Positions 49,449 through 61,754 of a stretch of DNA of 64,000 nucleotides are shown in pieces. The stretch covers positions 124,001 to 188,000 of the forward strand of contig CAYRNY010000007.1 of assembly GCA_964425755.1 (NCBI GenBank). Reading direction: 5' to 3'. Numbering within the stretch: the stretch's first letter is position 1; every line of letters starts with the position of its first letter. The position numbers and the translations under genes are program-made. The stretch comes from CAYRNY01 sp964425755 (GTDB lineage Bacteria; Chloroflexota; Anaerolineae; Aggregatilineales; Aggregatilineaceae). Below the pieces are notes generated by a model. That model saw nothing but the letters and a program-made list of their open reading frames with translations. It ran no database searches and was not told the origin of the DNA.

Positions 49449-50729
49449 ATGTCGAGCCGCCGCTGGTTAACCCTGATCGTGCTGGTCACCGTGTTGGGAC
49501 GCGTCGCGTTTGTCCTGTTGTTCAGCCACACTCTATCGCTGCAAACGTCCGGCTACGACACCTACGCCGTGAACGTGATCGAAGGGCGGGGGTATACGCG
49601 CTTCGACGACCGGAACGCCGATTCCGACCTGCCGCCGCTGTACCCGTTCTTCCTGGTCGCGGTGTACGAAACGCTGGGCCGCGACGCGGTGGCGGTGGCG
49701 CTGGTGCAGATCGGGTTCGACGTGCTGGTCGTGCTGCTGCTGTACTGGATCGGGCGGCGCGTGGCGGGGGAAGCGGTGGGCCTACTGGCGGCGCTGTTCT
49801 ACGGCGTCTACCCGTATTTGTTGTACCAGAACCTGACCGTCAACGACACCGCGATCTTCATCCTGCTGCTGACAGCGGGCATCGCGGCGGCGTACAAGGC
49901 CCGCGATACGCGCGGCTGGCGCTGGGCGGTCGCGCTCGGCGTGGCGTTCGGACTCGCCGCGCTGACCAAGACGCTGATCGTGCTGTTGCTACCGCTGCTG
50001 GCGTTGTGGTGGTGGCGCGTGATCGGGCTGCGCCCCGCGATCCGGCTGGCGCTTGCCAGCGGGATCGCGCTGGTGGCAGTGGTCCTGCCCTGGGTGGTCC
50101 GCAACACGCACCTGCACGGCGAACTGGTGCTGATCAGCACCAACGGCGGCAGCAACCTGCACCAGGGCAACAACCCCTGCGTGGACGATTACCTGGCGCG
50201 CGGCTGGGATGCGCAGTGGGTCAACTGCATCGGCGCGCCGCCCGACGATTACAGCGAAACCGAGGCTGAGGCGTGGCACCGCGAGCAGGCGCTCACCTAC
50301 CTGCGTGACAACCCCGGCGACTGGCCGCGCCTGTTCTGGACCAAGTTCTGGGTGCTGTGGAGCCCGGTGATCATGCCTTACGAACTGCCGCCGGACCCGT
50401 ACCTGGTCGATGACGCGGTATTGCAATTCGAATCGCCTGAATTCCAGGCGGCGCGCGTGGTGCATGTGCTGTACTTCGCGCCGGTGTTGCTGCTGGGCAT
50501 CGTGGGGCTGTTCACCGGCTGGCGCAACCGCGCGACCGAGATCGGGCCGCTGGTGGCGGTGTTCGCCGCGATCACGATCACGTATGTCGTGTTCCACCCG
50601 TCCACGCGTTACCGCTCGCCCGCCGACCCGTTCGTGTTCATCCTGGCGGCGCTGGCGATCACGCGGCTGTGGCCCCGCTTTGTGGCGCGGCTGTTCAAGA
50701 CGCCACCCGAACAAAGAGAAAACCTGTGA
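49449..50729 (+). CDS. GT39/ArnT-like membrane glycosyltransferase
   Basis: 426 aa with about 10-11 transmembrane helices. The first outer loop contains SGYDTYAVNVIEGRGYTRFDDRNADSDLPPLYPFFL, the acidic and Pro-Leu-Tyr-Pro pattern of GT-C enzymes of the PMT/ArnT type. These use polyprenyl-phosphate sugars at the outer face of the membrane. The ATG at 49449 is preferred to an upstream in-frame GTG because AAGGAG lies 12 nt before it. It heads the plus-strand glycan block, and its stop overlaps the next start by 1 nt (TGATG). Confidence 0.85.
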   Translation: MSSRRWLTLIVLVTVLGRVAFVLLFSHTLSLQTSGYDTYAVNVIEGRGYTRFDDRNADSDLPPLYPFFLVAVYETLGRDAVAVALVQIGFDVLVVLLLYWIGRRVAGEAVGLLAALFYGVYPYLLYQNLTVNDTAIFILLLTAGIAAAYKARDTRGWRWAVALGVAFGLAALTKTLIVLLLPLLALWWWRVIGLRPAIRLALASGIALVAVVLPWVVRNTHLHGELVLISTNGGSNLHQGNNPCVDDYLARGWDAQWVNCIGAPPDDYSETEAEAWHREQALTYLRDNPGDWPRLFWTKFWVLWSPVIMPYELPPDPYLVDDAVLQFESPEFQAARVVHVLYFAPVLLLGIVGLFTGWRNRATEIGPLVAVFAAITITYVVFHPSTRYRSPADPFVFILAALAITRLWPRFVARLFKTPPEQRENL

Positions 50730-51622
50730 TGACCGACTCAAACTACGCGCACATGCTGGACCAGGAAGCCGCGTTGTGGGGGCGCGTCGCGGAAGAACAA
50801 GCGGCGTCCGTGCCCCCGGACTGGCGTTACCACCGCGCGCTGCGGCACAACGTGATCATGCATACCGCCGACATCGAAGCGCTGCTGGGACGCGTGACAC
50901 CGGGGATGCGCGCGCTGGAGATCGGCTGCGGTGCGGGCTGGCTGACGCTGGCACTGGCACAGCGCGGCGCGCACGCGCACGGGCTGGATATCAGCAGCAA
51001 GGCGATCGCGATCGCACGAACGTATCACGAGTCGATCCAGGACGCGGTCAGCGGGCGCGCGACGTACGACGTCGCCGATCTCAACGCGATCCAACTGCCC
51101 CCTGAGCAATATGACCTGGTCGTCGCGAAAGGCGTGCTGCACCACCTGGTGAACATGGACCGCGTCATCGAGCAGCTTCATCGCACGCTCAAGCCCGGCG
51201 GGCTGCTGTGGGTTCACGATACGCACGGCGACGAAGCGCCCGCGACCGTATTGATCGCCAGCGGGCTGATGTTCGTCCTGCCGACCGAGATCGCATACCG
51301 CGACAAGATCAAGGGGCTGCTCAGCTTCGGCGTCCGCGCACCGCAGCGCATCCGGGCCAGCATGCAGGCGGATGGCCTGTCGCCGTTCGAAGGGGCGGGC
51401 CGCGCGCATGACTGGCTAGCGCTGGTCAAGCAGCATTTCACCATCGAACAGCGGCACGACAAACCCGCCTTTACCGGGTACATCACGGCGCAGCTTAAAT
51501 TACCGGACCGGCTGGCGATCCCGCTGCTGGTGCTGCTGCGGGCAGTTGACACGTGGCTGGTGCGCCTGCACGTGCTGCGCAGCAGTGGCGTGATCCTGTA
51601 CGCACGCAAGGACCGCGCATGA
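50729..51622 (+). CDS. Class I SAM-dependent methyltransferase
   Basis: 297 aa. SAM motif I is MRALEIGCGAGWLTLALA (about residues 60-77), the acidic motif is GLDISSKAI and the post-I region YDLVVAKGVLHHL gives motif IV; the C-terminal half carries a long helix pair. It may methylate a sugar of the repeat unit or a lipid-linked intermediate, because both neighbours are transferases. The start overlaps the previous stop by 1 nt and the stop overlaps the next start by 4 nt. Confidence 0.88.
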   Translation: MTDSNYAHMLDQEAALWGRVAEEQAASVPPDWRYHRALRHNVIMHTADIEALLGRVTPGMRALEIGCGAGWLTLALAQRGAHAHGLDISSKAIAIARTYHESIQDAVSGRATYDVADLNAIQLPPEQYDLVVAKGVLHHLVNMDRVIEQLHRTLKPGGLLWVHDTHGDEAPATVLIASGLMFVLPTEIAYRDKIKGLLSFGVRAPQRIRASMQADGLSPFEGAGRAHDWLALVKQHFTIEQRHDKPAFTGYITAQLKLPDRLAIPLLVLLRAVDTWLVRLHVLRSSGVILYARKDRA

Positions 51623-52839
51623 ACCTGCTGCACGTGATCCCCTACTACGCCCCGGCGTGGACCTATGGCGGATCGGTGCGCGCCGCCGCCGACCTGACGC
51701 GCGCGCTGGCCCAGGCGGGGCACAGCGTCACCGTGCTGACCACCGACACGCTCAGCCCGACCGCGCGCATCCCGGCGCTGTACGAGACGATCGACGGGGT
51801 GGACGTGGTACGCGTGCGCAACCGCTCGAACTGGCTGCGCGGGCGGTTGAACCTCTCCACGCCGCTCGGGATCGCGGCCACCGCCGCGCGCCTGATCCGC
51901 GAGCGTGACATCGACGTGGTCCACGCGCACGAACTGCGCACGGTCGAGAATCTGCGCGTGGCACCGGTCGCGAACCGGCTCAATGTGCCGCTGCTGGTCT
52001 CGCCGCACGGCACGCTGCCTTACACCACCGGGCGCACGTCGATCAAGCGGCTGTGGGATCGCGCGTTCGGGCGGCGGATGCTGCCGCGCTTCGACGGCGT
52101 GATCGCGCTGACGGGCAACGAGGCCGCCGACGCCCGCGCGATCTGGGCTGCGTGCGGTGCCAGCCTGCCGGATGAGCGCATCTACACCGTGCCCAACGGC
52201 GTGCACCTGGGTGATTTCGAGAACCTGCCACCGGGCGAGCCGTTCCGCGCGCGGTGGAAGCTGGGCGAGGGGCCGGTGGTGTTGTTCCTGGGGCGGCTGC
52301 ACGCGCGTAAGGGACTGCACCTGCTGATCCCCGCGTTCGCGCACGCGCTTGACGCCGCACCGGACGCCCGCCTGCTGATCGCCGGGCCGGACGAGGGCAT
52401 GCGCGCGATGCTCGACGCGCTGGTGCAGCAGCATGACCTGGGCGACCGCGTGATCTTCACCGGTATGATCACGGGCGCGGATAAGCTGGCGGCGCTGGCG
52501 GCAGCGGACCTGTTCGCGCTGCCGGCGGTGGGCGAGGGCTTCTCGATGGCGGTCCTGGAAGCGATGGCGTGCGGGTTGCCGGTGCTGCTGACCCCCGGCT
52601 GCAACTTCCCGGAAGTGGCCGGCCAGGGCGCGGGGCTGGTCGTGGCGCGCACGGTCGACGCGCTGGCCGCCGCGCTGCGCGCGCTGCTCGCTGATGCTGG
52701 CCGCCGGGCACAGATGGGCCGCACGGCCCGCGCGATGATCGAAACAAGCTACACCTGGCCGCAGGTCGCCGCGCAGATGGCCGGCGTCTATCAGACGGCC
52801 CGCGATCGCAAACGCGCCGCACACCGGGGAAACGCATGA
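51619..52839 (+). CDS. GT4-family glycosyltransferase
   Basis: 406 aa, GT-B fold. VIPYYAPAWTYGGSVRAAADLTRAL is the acceptor loop, VHAHELRTVENLRV and TVPNGVHLGDFENL lead to LFLGRLHARKGLHLLIPAFAHAL, and GEGFSMAVLEAMACGLPVLLT is the donor E-x7-E motif. The overlap ATGA with the methyltransferase suggests coupled translation. The sequence style resembles WcaI/colanic-type transferases that act late in repeat-unit assembly. Confidence 0.93.
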   Translation: MNLLHVIPYYAPAWTYGGSVRAAADLTRALAQAGHSVTVLTTDTLSPTARIPALYETIDGVDVVRVRNRSNWLRGRLNLSTPLGIAATAARLIRERDIDVVHAHELRTVENLRVAPVANRLNVPLLVSPHGTLPYTTGRTSIKRLWDRAFGRRMLPRFDGVIALTGNEAADARAIWAACGASLPDERIYTVPNGVHLGDFENLPPGEPFRARWKLGEGPVVLFLGRLHARKGLHLLIPAFAHALDAAPDARLLIAGPDEGMRAMLDALVQQHDLGDRVIFTGMITGADKLAALAAADLFALPAVGEGFSMAVLEAMACGLPVLLTPGCNFPEVAGQGAGLVVARTVDALAAALRALLADAGRRAQMGRTARAMIETSYTWPQVAAQMAGVYQTARDRKRAAHRGNA

Positions 52840-52882
52840 TCCGGCAGCCAGAACGAACACACCGCGCACAGGCGCGCCGCTT

Positions 52883-54451
52883 ATGAACCCTGACCTGCTC
52901 CTGGACCCCACCCCACCGGAAGCCACACCCCCGCCGCCGGAACCCGGCGACGATCAAGGCGGCTTCGCGGCGGGCACCGCCCAACGCGCGGCACGCAACG
53001 CGGCGGCGCTGGCCGCGTCGAACGTGGTGTCGAAGGGCGTGCTGTTCCTGTGGCAGCTCATTCTCGCGCGCTGGCTGGGCACAGAAGGTTACGGGACCTA
53101 CGGCACGATCGGCGCGTTGATGGCGATCGGTGCGGCGATCCCGGAGTTCGGCATGGGCATGATCGTGATCCGCGACGTGGCGAACCGGCCCAAAGCCGCA
53201 AGCCGTTACCTGGCCGCCACGCTGACGCTGCAACCGCTGCTGGCGGCGGCGGGCTACGGCGTGCTGATGCTGTCGGCGTTCCTGCTGGGCTACAATGTCA
53301 CGCTGCGGGCGCTGCTGGCGTTCGCCGCGATCAACCTGCTGGTCGACGCGCTGGGCAATATGTGCCACAACCAGCTACTCGCGATGGAGCGGATGGTCAT
53401 CCCGGCGATCATCTCGGCGGGGCACGTCACCGCGCTGGTGCTGCTGGCGGGGATCGCGCTGGCGGCGGGCGGCGGGCTGTGGGGCCTGTACGCGGCGACG
53501 CTGCTCGCCGGACTCGGGCGCGCGGCGGTGTACTGGCGCGTGCTGCTGCGGCACGGCGTGCGGCCCCGCTTCCCGTTGGACCGCGCGATCGCGCGCGGCC
53601 TGCTGCGCGACGGCTGGCCGCTCGCGCTGACGGCGTTCCTGGCGCTGGCCTACCAGCACGCAGACAAGATCGTGACCACCGCCATGATCGGGGAAGCGGG
53701 CACGGGGCAGCTCACGGCGGGCTTCGTGATCGTGTTCGGCGTGATCGAGTTGCTCAGCACGACGGTGCTGGTCGCCGTGTTCCCGATCATGTCGCGCACG
53801 TGGGGCAGCAGGCAGCGGCGCTTGTTCGAGGTGATGCTCGAGAAGCTGGCGTTCTTCAACCTGGTGCTGAGCCTGCCGGTTGCCATCTTCACGACCCTGC
53901 TGGCCGTGCCGCTGTCGGCGTGGATTTTCGGCGCGGACTACACGCAGACCGCCGACGTGCTGCAGGTGCTGATCTGGTACACGGTGGTTACGATGGTGGT
54001 CAATGTCTTCGCGCAGGCCCTGGTGATCACCAACCGCCAGCGGCGGCTGATGATCATCCGCGTGAGTGGCCTGACGTTGAATATCGCGTTATTGTTGGTG
54101 CTGCTGCCCGTCCTGGACGTGCCGGGCGCAGCCGTCGCCACATTGATCGCCGAGTCCGCGATCCTGGTCGCGGTGGTGGGATCGTTCACGTTCCCCGGCG
54201 ACTGGTGGCAACGCGTGATCAACCACCTGTGGCGGATGGCGCTGGTCGGCGCGGCAACGGCGGGGATCGTGCTCGCGCTGCGCGGCATACACCCGCTGGT
54301 CGCGGCGTTTGCCGGCGTCCCGGCATACGGGGTGCTCGTGCTGCTCAGCGGCGCGATCGCCAGGGACGATTGGGACCTGATCTACCGGCTGGCGACCGCC
54401 ATGCCCGGCGGCAGCCTGATCGCGCGGTACTGGAAACGAGAACTGGCCTAA
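52883..54451 (+). CDS. Polysaccharide flippase (Wzx/MATE-like)
   Basis: 522 aa with about 13-14 hydrophobic helices after a Pro-rich cytoplasmic N-terminus (about 45 residues). NVVSKGVLFLWQLILARWLGTEGYGTYG is the usual first helix region of RfbX/Wzx flippases, which move undecaprenyl-linked repeat units across the membrane. The Pro-rich leader (PTPPEATPPPPEPGDD) is unusual. It lies between a transferase and asnB, 43 nt and 2 nt away. No partner polymerase is certain, although one of the GT-C-like proteins could serve. Confidence 0.9.
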   Translation: MNPDLLLDPTPPEATPPPPEPGDDQGGFAAGTAQRAARNAAALAASNVVSKGVLFLWQLILARWLGTEGYGTYGTIGALMAIGAAIPEFGMGMIVIRDVANRPKAASRYLAATLTLQPLLAAAGYGVLMLSAFLLGYNVTLRALLAFAAINLLVDALGNMCHNQLLAMERMVIPAIISAGHVTALVLLAGIALAAGGGLWGLYAATLLAGLGRAAVYWRVLLRHGVRPRFPLDRAIARGLLRDGWPLALTAFLALAYQHADKIVTTAMIGEAGTGQLTAGFVIVFGVIELLSTTVLVAVFPIMSRTWGSRQRRLFEVMLEKLAFFNLVLSLPVAIFTTLLAVPLSAWIFGADYTQTADVLQVLIWYTVVTMVVNVFAQALVITNRQRRLMIIRVSGLTLNIALLLVLLPVLDVPGAAVATLIAESAILVAVVGSFTFPGDWWQRVINHLWRMALVGAATAGIVLALRGIHPLVAAFAGVPAYGVLVLLSGAIARDDWDLIYRLATAMPGGSLIARYWKRELA

Positions 54452-54453
54452 CG

Positions 54454-56460
54454 ATGTGCGGTATTGCAGGCATCATTGACGAAACCCGGCAAGGACGCGC
54501 CGATCCCGCGCTGGTCGCGGCTATGACGCGGACGATCACCCATCGCGGCCCGGACGGTGAGGGCTTCTTCCGCTGGCCGGAAGCGGCTCCCGATGTGGCA
54601 CTGGGCATGCGCCGCCTGAGCATCATCGACCTGGAGCGTGGCGACCAACCCATATTCAACGAGGATCGCTCGGTCGCGATCGTCTTCAACGGCGAAATTT
54701 ACAATTATGTTGAATTGCGCGCCCGGCTGGAGCAGCACGGCCATACCTTCCGCACGCAGACCGACACCGAAACGCTGGTGCACGGCTACGAGCAGTGGGG
54801 CCTGGACCTGTTCGAACACCTGCGCGGGATGTACGCCTTCGCGCTGTGGGACGCCAACCGCGAGCGGCTGCTGCTGGCGGTCGACCACGTCGGGATCAAG
54901 CCGCTGTACCTGGCCGAGCACAACGGGCGGCTGTTGTTCGCCTCGGAAGCCAAAGCGCTCTTCACGGACGAGACCCTGCCGCGCCGCCTGAACTGGGACG
55001 CGCTGGATACGTTCCTGACGTTCGGCTACATGATCGGCAGCGACACGCTCTTTGACGGCGTGCGCCGCCTGCCGCCCGGCCACGCGCTGGTGGTCGGGCG
55101 CGAGGGGCGCCGCCTGGTCCGGCACTGGAACACACACTATCCCGACGCGAACGCGCGTCCCCGCGATGAGCACGCGATCGCCGCCGAAGCACGCGAGCTA
55201 CTGCGCGAGTCCGTGCGGCTGCACCTGCGCTCGGACGTGCCGCTGGGCCTGTTCCTCAGCGGCGGGATCGACTCGGCGGCATTGCTGGCATTAATGAGCG
55301 AGCTGGAGCCGGGGCGCATCAAGACGTTCTCCGTCGGGTATGACGTGGGGCACGGCGCGGCGAACCCGGACGACGAGACGCTGCACGCGCGGCGCATCGC
55401 GGCGCACTTCGGGACCGAGCACCACGAGCGTATCATCAGCGCCGATGACTGGTGGCGCTTCCTGCTGGCGTATGTCTATCACCACGACGAGCCGAACGCC
55501 AATCCGTCGATCATCTCGCTGCAGGCGCTGGCCGAAGTCACCGCGCAACATGTGAAAGTCGTCCTGAACGGGACCGGGGGCGACGAGTTGTTCTGCGGCT
55601 ACCCGTCACATCACTGGTTCCCCTGGGTCATGCACAAGGCGGCGCAGTTGGATCGCGCGGTCCCGCGCGCGTGGCGCAAGCGCCTGATCGGGGACCCACT
55701 CAAGCACGTGGAAGCGGCCTATCCCGCCATGCGCCGGGTGCGCCTGATCGGGGCGCTGCCGGCGTATTTACCGCGCTGGCACGCGCTCCACCTGCCGCTG
55801 CACGAGGGATTGCGGCGGCTGGCGGCGTTCGAGGGACTCGTCTTTTCGGACGCGCTGCGCCACCGGCTGTATGGCAAACAGTTACGCGACGCCTGGGACC
55901 GCGCACAGCACAAAGAACACGCCTACGCCGCGATCCTCGACCGCGCCTGGACTGCCGACCCCGCCGACCTGGCGCAGGCACTGCCGATCCACACCTGGCT
56001 GCCGGGCAACGGCCTGCTGGCGGTGGACAAGGTCACGATGGCGCACTCGCTGGAAGCACGCGTGCCGTTCTTCGACCCGCCGCTGCTGGAGTTCGCCATG
56101 CGTGTCCCGCCCGGTATCCGGCTTAAGAGCAATAAATACGTGCTGCGCGAGGCAATGCACCCGTACCTGCCGGACTTCGCGCGCCAGCGGCCCAAGCAGC
56201 CGTTCGGCACGCCGATCCTGCGCTGGTTTGATACGGCGCTGGCGGATCGCGTGCAGGCGGTGCTGCTGGACGCGCACAGCCTGGATCGCGGCCTGTTTGA
56301 CCGCGCCGCGCTCGAAACGCTGCTGGCGCGACATTTCAGCGGTCAGATCGAGCGCACCGAGGTGATCTTCCGGCTGCTGCTGCTGGAGCTATGGCAGCGC
56401 GCCATGCTCGACGCGCCGCCGCATATTCCCGATCCGGCGGTCGCGGCGATCACGGTGTGA
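54454..56460 (+). CDS. asnB: Glutamine-hydrolysing asparagine synthase-type amidotransferase
   Basis: 668 aa. An N-terminal Ntn glutaminase with nucleophile Cys2 (MCGIAGII), RHRGPDGEG-type loop (THRGPDGEGFF) and FNGEIYNY precedes the ATP-pyrophosphatase synthase domain (LFLSGGIDSAALLALM; VLNGTGGDELFCGY). Chemically it makes an amide from a carboxylate with glutamine nitrogen. In polysaccharide loci such proteins often amidate a uronic acid rather than aspartate. It starts 3 nt after the flippase stop and is surrounded by glycan genes, so a uronamide role is a fair inference. True asparagine synthesis remains possible. Confidence 0.93.
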   Translation: MCGIAGIIDETRQGRADPALVAAMTRTITHRGPDGEGFFRWPEAAPDVALGMRRLSIIDLERGDQPIFNEDRSVAIVFNGEIYNYVELRARLEQHGHTFRTQTDTETLVHGYEQWGLDLFEHLRGMYAFALWDANRERLLLAVDHVGIKPLYLAEHNGRLLFASEAKALFTDETLPRRLNWDALDTFLTFGYMIGSDTLFDGVRRLPPGHALVVGREGRRLVRHWNTHYPDANARPRDEHAIAAEARELLRESVRLHLRSDVPLGLFLSGGIDSAALLALMSELEPGRIKTFSVGYDVGHGAANPDDETLHARRIAAHFGTEHHERIISADDWWRFLLAYVYHHDEPNANPSIISLQALAEVTAQHVKVVLNGTGGDELFCGYPSHHWFPWVMHKAAQLDRAVPRAWRKRLIGDPLKHVEAAYPAMRRVRLIGALPAYLPRWHALHLPLHEGLRRLAAFEGLVFSDALRHRLYGKQLRDAWDRAQHKEHAYAAILDRAWTADPADLAQALPIHTWLPGNGLLAVDKVTMAHSLEARVPFFDPPLLEFAMRVPPGIRLKSNKYVLREAMHPYLPDFARQRPKQPFGTPILRWFDTALADRVQAVLLDAHSLDRGLFDRAALETLLARHFSGQIERTEVIFRLLLLELWQRAMLDAPPHIPDPAVAAITV

Positions 56461-56498
56461 GCGCCGGTCGCGCACGTCCTGTTAGCGGAAAAGACCTG

Positions 56499-57623
56499 AT
56501 GCGTATTCTATTCGTCGCCTCACTGCACCACCCGCGTGAACTCGAAAAGGCCCGCCGGAACGCCAGCCCGGGCGCGGAACCGCTGTTCCCGCCGTCGCAG
56601 GCGCAGCACTTCTGGGTGCGGGCGCTGCGCAAGCAGGGCCACGCGTGCGCGGTGTTCTGGCGCTCGGAGAGCGCGTGGCCCTGGGCCAAGCCGGGCCAAC
56701 TACGCATGACACAGCGCGTGACCGTCGGGCGCGCGATCAACGCGCTGGCGGCACGCGTGCCCGCGCTGAACCCGGATTTCCGGCTGCGCAACCGGCGCTT
56801 GATCCAGTTCGCCGCCGAGTTCGGGCCGGACGTGATCATCCTGCCCGGCGACAACGGCGTGATCCTGCCGGAGACGCTGGCGCAGTTGAAACGCGATCAC
56901 AACGCGGTGCTGGTCTACGGCTGCGGCACGTCGCCGGTCGTGTTCTCGCGCCCGGTGGAACGCGCCGCCGCGCCGCTGTACGACCTGGTGGTCGCCAACG
57001 ATTTTTACCACGCGATCCAGTGGCGCGAGTTGGGCGCGCCGCGCGCCGAGGTGCTGCCCATGTCGGCCATCGATCCCGCCTTCCACCGCCCCTATAAGTT
57101 GACGGACGACGAACGCGCGCGTTATGCGTGTGACGTGGGCGTCGTCGGGACGCTGGTCCCGGACCGGCTGTACTCGGAGCGTGTCGCCGCGCTGGACGCG
57201 CTGCGCGCGTTCGACCTCGGCATCTGGAGCGTGCACGAGGTCCCGGACCGGCTGCGGCAGTTCTACCGGGGACCGGCGCTGGGCGTGGAGATGCTCAAGA
57301 TCACGCAGGCGGCGACGATCACCGTCAACCCGCACGGCGACTTCATGCGCTGGGGCGGCAATATGCGGTTGTTCGAGGCGTGCGGCGTGGGCGCGTTCCA
57401 GATCGTGGACGACCGTCCCGGCGTGCGCGAGTGGTTCACCGAAGGCGAGCATCTCGTGATCTACCGCGACCTGGACCACCTGCGCGAGTTGGTAGCGTAT
57501 TACCTGGCACACGACGACGAGCGCCAGCGCATCGCGGACGCCGGGCGCGCGCACGTCCACGCGCACCACACTTACGATCACCGCATGGCGCGGCTGGTCG
57601 AGCTGATTAGGGAGATGCAATGA
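56499..57623 (+). CDS. CgeB-like glycosyltransferase
   Basis: 374 aa. The C-terminal half shows the Glyco_trans_1_2 pattern: INPHG-type TVNPHGDFMRWGGNMRLFEACGVGAFQIVDDRPGVREWFTEGEHLVIYRD, then YDHRMARL. Family members include CgeB and spore maturation proteins. It resembles the other CgeB-like gene at 34479 in architecture but not closely in sequence. The ATG at 56499 is chosen for homology; the ribosome site is weak. It overlaps the following methyltransferase by 4 nt. Confidence 0.85.
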   Translation: MRILFVASLHHPRELEKARRNASPGAEPLFPPSQAQHFWVRALRKQGHACAVFWRSESAWPWAKPGQLRMTQRVTVGRAINALAARVPALNPDFRLRNRRLIQFAAEFGPDVIILPGDNGVILPETLAQLKRDHNAVLVYGCGTSPVVFSRPVERAAAPLYDLVVANDFYHAIQWRELGAPRAEVLPMSAIDPAFHRPYKLTDDERARYACDVGVVGTLVPDRLYSERVAALDALRAFDLGIWSVHEVPDRLRQFYRGPALGVEMLKITQAATITVNPHGDFMRWGGNMRLFEACGVGAFQIVDDRPGVREWFTEGEHLVIYRDLDHLRELVAYYLAHDDERQRIADAGRAHVHAHHTYDHRMARLVELIREMQ

Positions 57624-58408
57624 GCGACCAACAACACGACATCTACGACAGCACGCGGCAGGCGTGGGAAGATATCTGGGCGGATGCCAGCGTCGAAGCG
57701 GAATTCGAGGTCATGGCGCAGGAACGCACCTGCGAGACGCTCGGCGTGTACCCCGACTATCTCTCCAAAGACGGCATCATCCTGGAGGCGGGCTGCGGGC
57801 TGGCGACCGTGATCATGAAGCTGCGCGAGCAGGGCTTCAACGTGATCGGCATGGATTACGCCGAGCAGGCGCTGCACACCGCGCGCGCCTACGACCCGTC
57901 GCTGCACTTGCAGGTCGGGGATGTGCACGCGCTGCCTTACGCGGATGCGTCGCTGCACGGGTATCTTTCGTTCGGCGTGCTGGAACACTTCGCGCACGGG
58001 CTGGACCCGGCGCTGATCGAAGCGAACCGCGTGCTGGTCCCTGGCGGCACGCTGGTGCTGACGATCCCGTATCCTAACCTCGTGTGGCGGCTGGTGCAGC
58101 TCAAACGCCGCCTGGCGGGACGCTCGCAGCTGACGAAAGAGGACTTCTACGAGAGCACGTACACCCAGCACGAGTTGGTCGCCGCCGTGCAGCGGACCGG
58201 GTTCCAGCCGCTGCTGGTGCGCCCGACGAGCCACAGCTTCACGCTGTGGGGGCTGGGCGGCCCGTTCCAGGCCGAGGGCTATTACCGCACCAGCAAACTC
58301 GCGGACCGGCTGGGCGACGTTCTGCGGTGGCTCATGCCCTGGACGTTCAACTTCACCACGCTGGTGATCGCACGTAAAACCCGCCGCGTCACCGGGCCGG
58401 AAACATAG
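57620..58408 (+). CDS. Class I SAM-dependent methyltransferase
   Basis: 262 aa. Motif I is IILEAGCGLATVIMKLREQ (about residues 53-71), the acidic motif is VIGMDYAEQALHTA, and LSFGVLEHF with LVPGGTLVLTIPYPN gives motifs IV to VI. The C-terminal segment ends in a hydrophobic stretch (LRWLMPWTFNFTTLVIA) that may bind membrane. It shares an ATGA overlap with the CgeB-like gene and closes the plus-strand glycan block. The substrate is probably a sugar or lipid-linked intermediate. Confidence 0.88.
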   Translation: MSDQQHDIYDSTRQAWEDIWADASVEAEFEVMAQERTCETLGVYPDYLSKDGIILEAGCGLATVIMKLREQGFNVIGMDYAEQALHTARAYDPSLHLQVGDVHALPYADASLHGYLSFGVLEHFAHGLDPALIEANRVLVPGGTLVLTIPYPNLVWRLVQLKRRLAGRSQLTKEDFYESTYTQHELVAAVQRTGFQPLLVRPTSHSFTLWGLGGPFQAEGYYRTSKLADRLGDVLRWLMPWTFNFTTLVIARKTRRVTGPET

Positions 58409-58451
58409 CCGGCGCTAATACTGCTCCTGCATGTTTCTAGCGTTTCTCTGA

Positions 58452-58480
58452 TTGAGAGCACGGCATGGGTGTGGTATTAT
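58452..58480 (+). promoter_or_regulatory. Promoter of hsp20-lon
   Basis: TTGAGA (58452-58457) and TATTAT (58475-58480) are spaced exactly 17 nt, each 5 of 6. No CIRCE-type or sigma-32-type element is visible. The start near 58487 gives a leader of about 65 nt. Confidence 0.7.
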
Positions 58481-58553
58481 CTGTATAAATCTCTCTGTTA
58501 ACCCCCGCCAGGGCACTACCTAATGTGATGCTTGCACTGTAATTGGAGTTTCC

Positions 58554-59033
58554 ATGCCTGACGACAGGTCACGTTACAGCAGATCAGAAGACGCCACCGG
58601 GACTCATGAAACGAGCACAACGCTGCGGCGCTGGGTGATCGTGCGTCATGCCAGCGCCTGGCACCCGCCTACGGACGTCTACGAACAGGACCGGCGCCTG
58701 ATCGTCGTGGTCGAGATCGCCGGGATGCGGGACAGCGATATCGCGGTCGTGCTGCAAGGCCAGCGCCTGATCATCAGCGGCGTGCGCGAACGTCTGACCA
58801 AACGCGATTGCGCGTATCACCAGCTCGAGATCTCCTTTGGCGAGTTTCGCACAGAGGTAAATGTGCCCTGGCCGGTGGCGCACGAGGACGTGACTGCAAA
58901 CTACCGCGACGGGTTGCTGCGGGTCGAACTGCCGCATGCCCCGGCGCAGAAAATCCAGATCGTCAACGCTAGCGATAAGGACGTACAGGACAATACAACC
59001 GACCATACACCTGACAAACAGGAAAAAGAATAG
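58554..59033 (+). CDS. Small heat shock protein (Hsp20/alpha-crystallin)
   Basis: 159 aa. The alpha-crystallin domain spans about residues 37-137: WHPPTDVYEQDRRLIVVVEIAGM at its start and VTANYRDGLLRVELPHA at its end, with the C-terminal IQI tripeptide (I-x-I motif) that docks between subunits. The N-terminal arm (about 35 residues) and the tail are hydrophilic. Small heat shock proteins hold unfolding proteins without ATP. The gene starts the unit with lon 5 nt downstream, joining a holdase with a protease. Confidence 0.9.
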   Translation: MPDDRSRYSRSEDATGTHETSTTLRRWVIVRHASAWHPPTDVYEQDRRLIVVVEIAGMRDSDIAVVLQGQRLIISGVRERLTKRDCAYHQLEISFGEFRTEVNVPWPVAHEDVTANYRDGLLRVELPHAPAQKIQIVNASDKDVQDNTTDHTPDKQEKE

Positions 59034-59038
59034 AGTCC

Positions 59039-61705
<2,667 letters not shown>

Positions 61706-61754
61706 ATTGGGGCTGCGCTGCCCCGCGCCTGAGCATTGGTAAAGGAAGGCTGTT

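Noticed and set aside
51214..52926. 570-codon minus-strand frame across methyltransferase and glycosyltransferase genes
   Set aside because: Arg/Gln/His-rich shadow; plus-strand genes have full motifs and overlapping start/stop junctions.
53050..54453. Very long open frame in a second phase across the flippase gene, continuous with asnB
   Set aside because: The upstream part is Arg/Ala/Gly-rich GC-driven translation of the flippase gene in the wrong phase; asnB begins at MCGIAG with its catalytic Cys2 at 54454.
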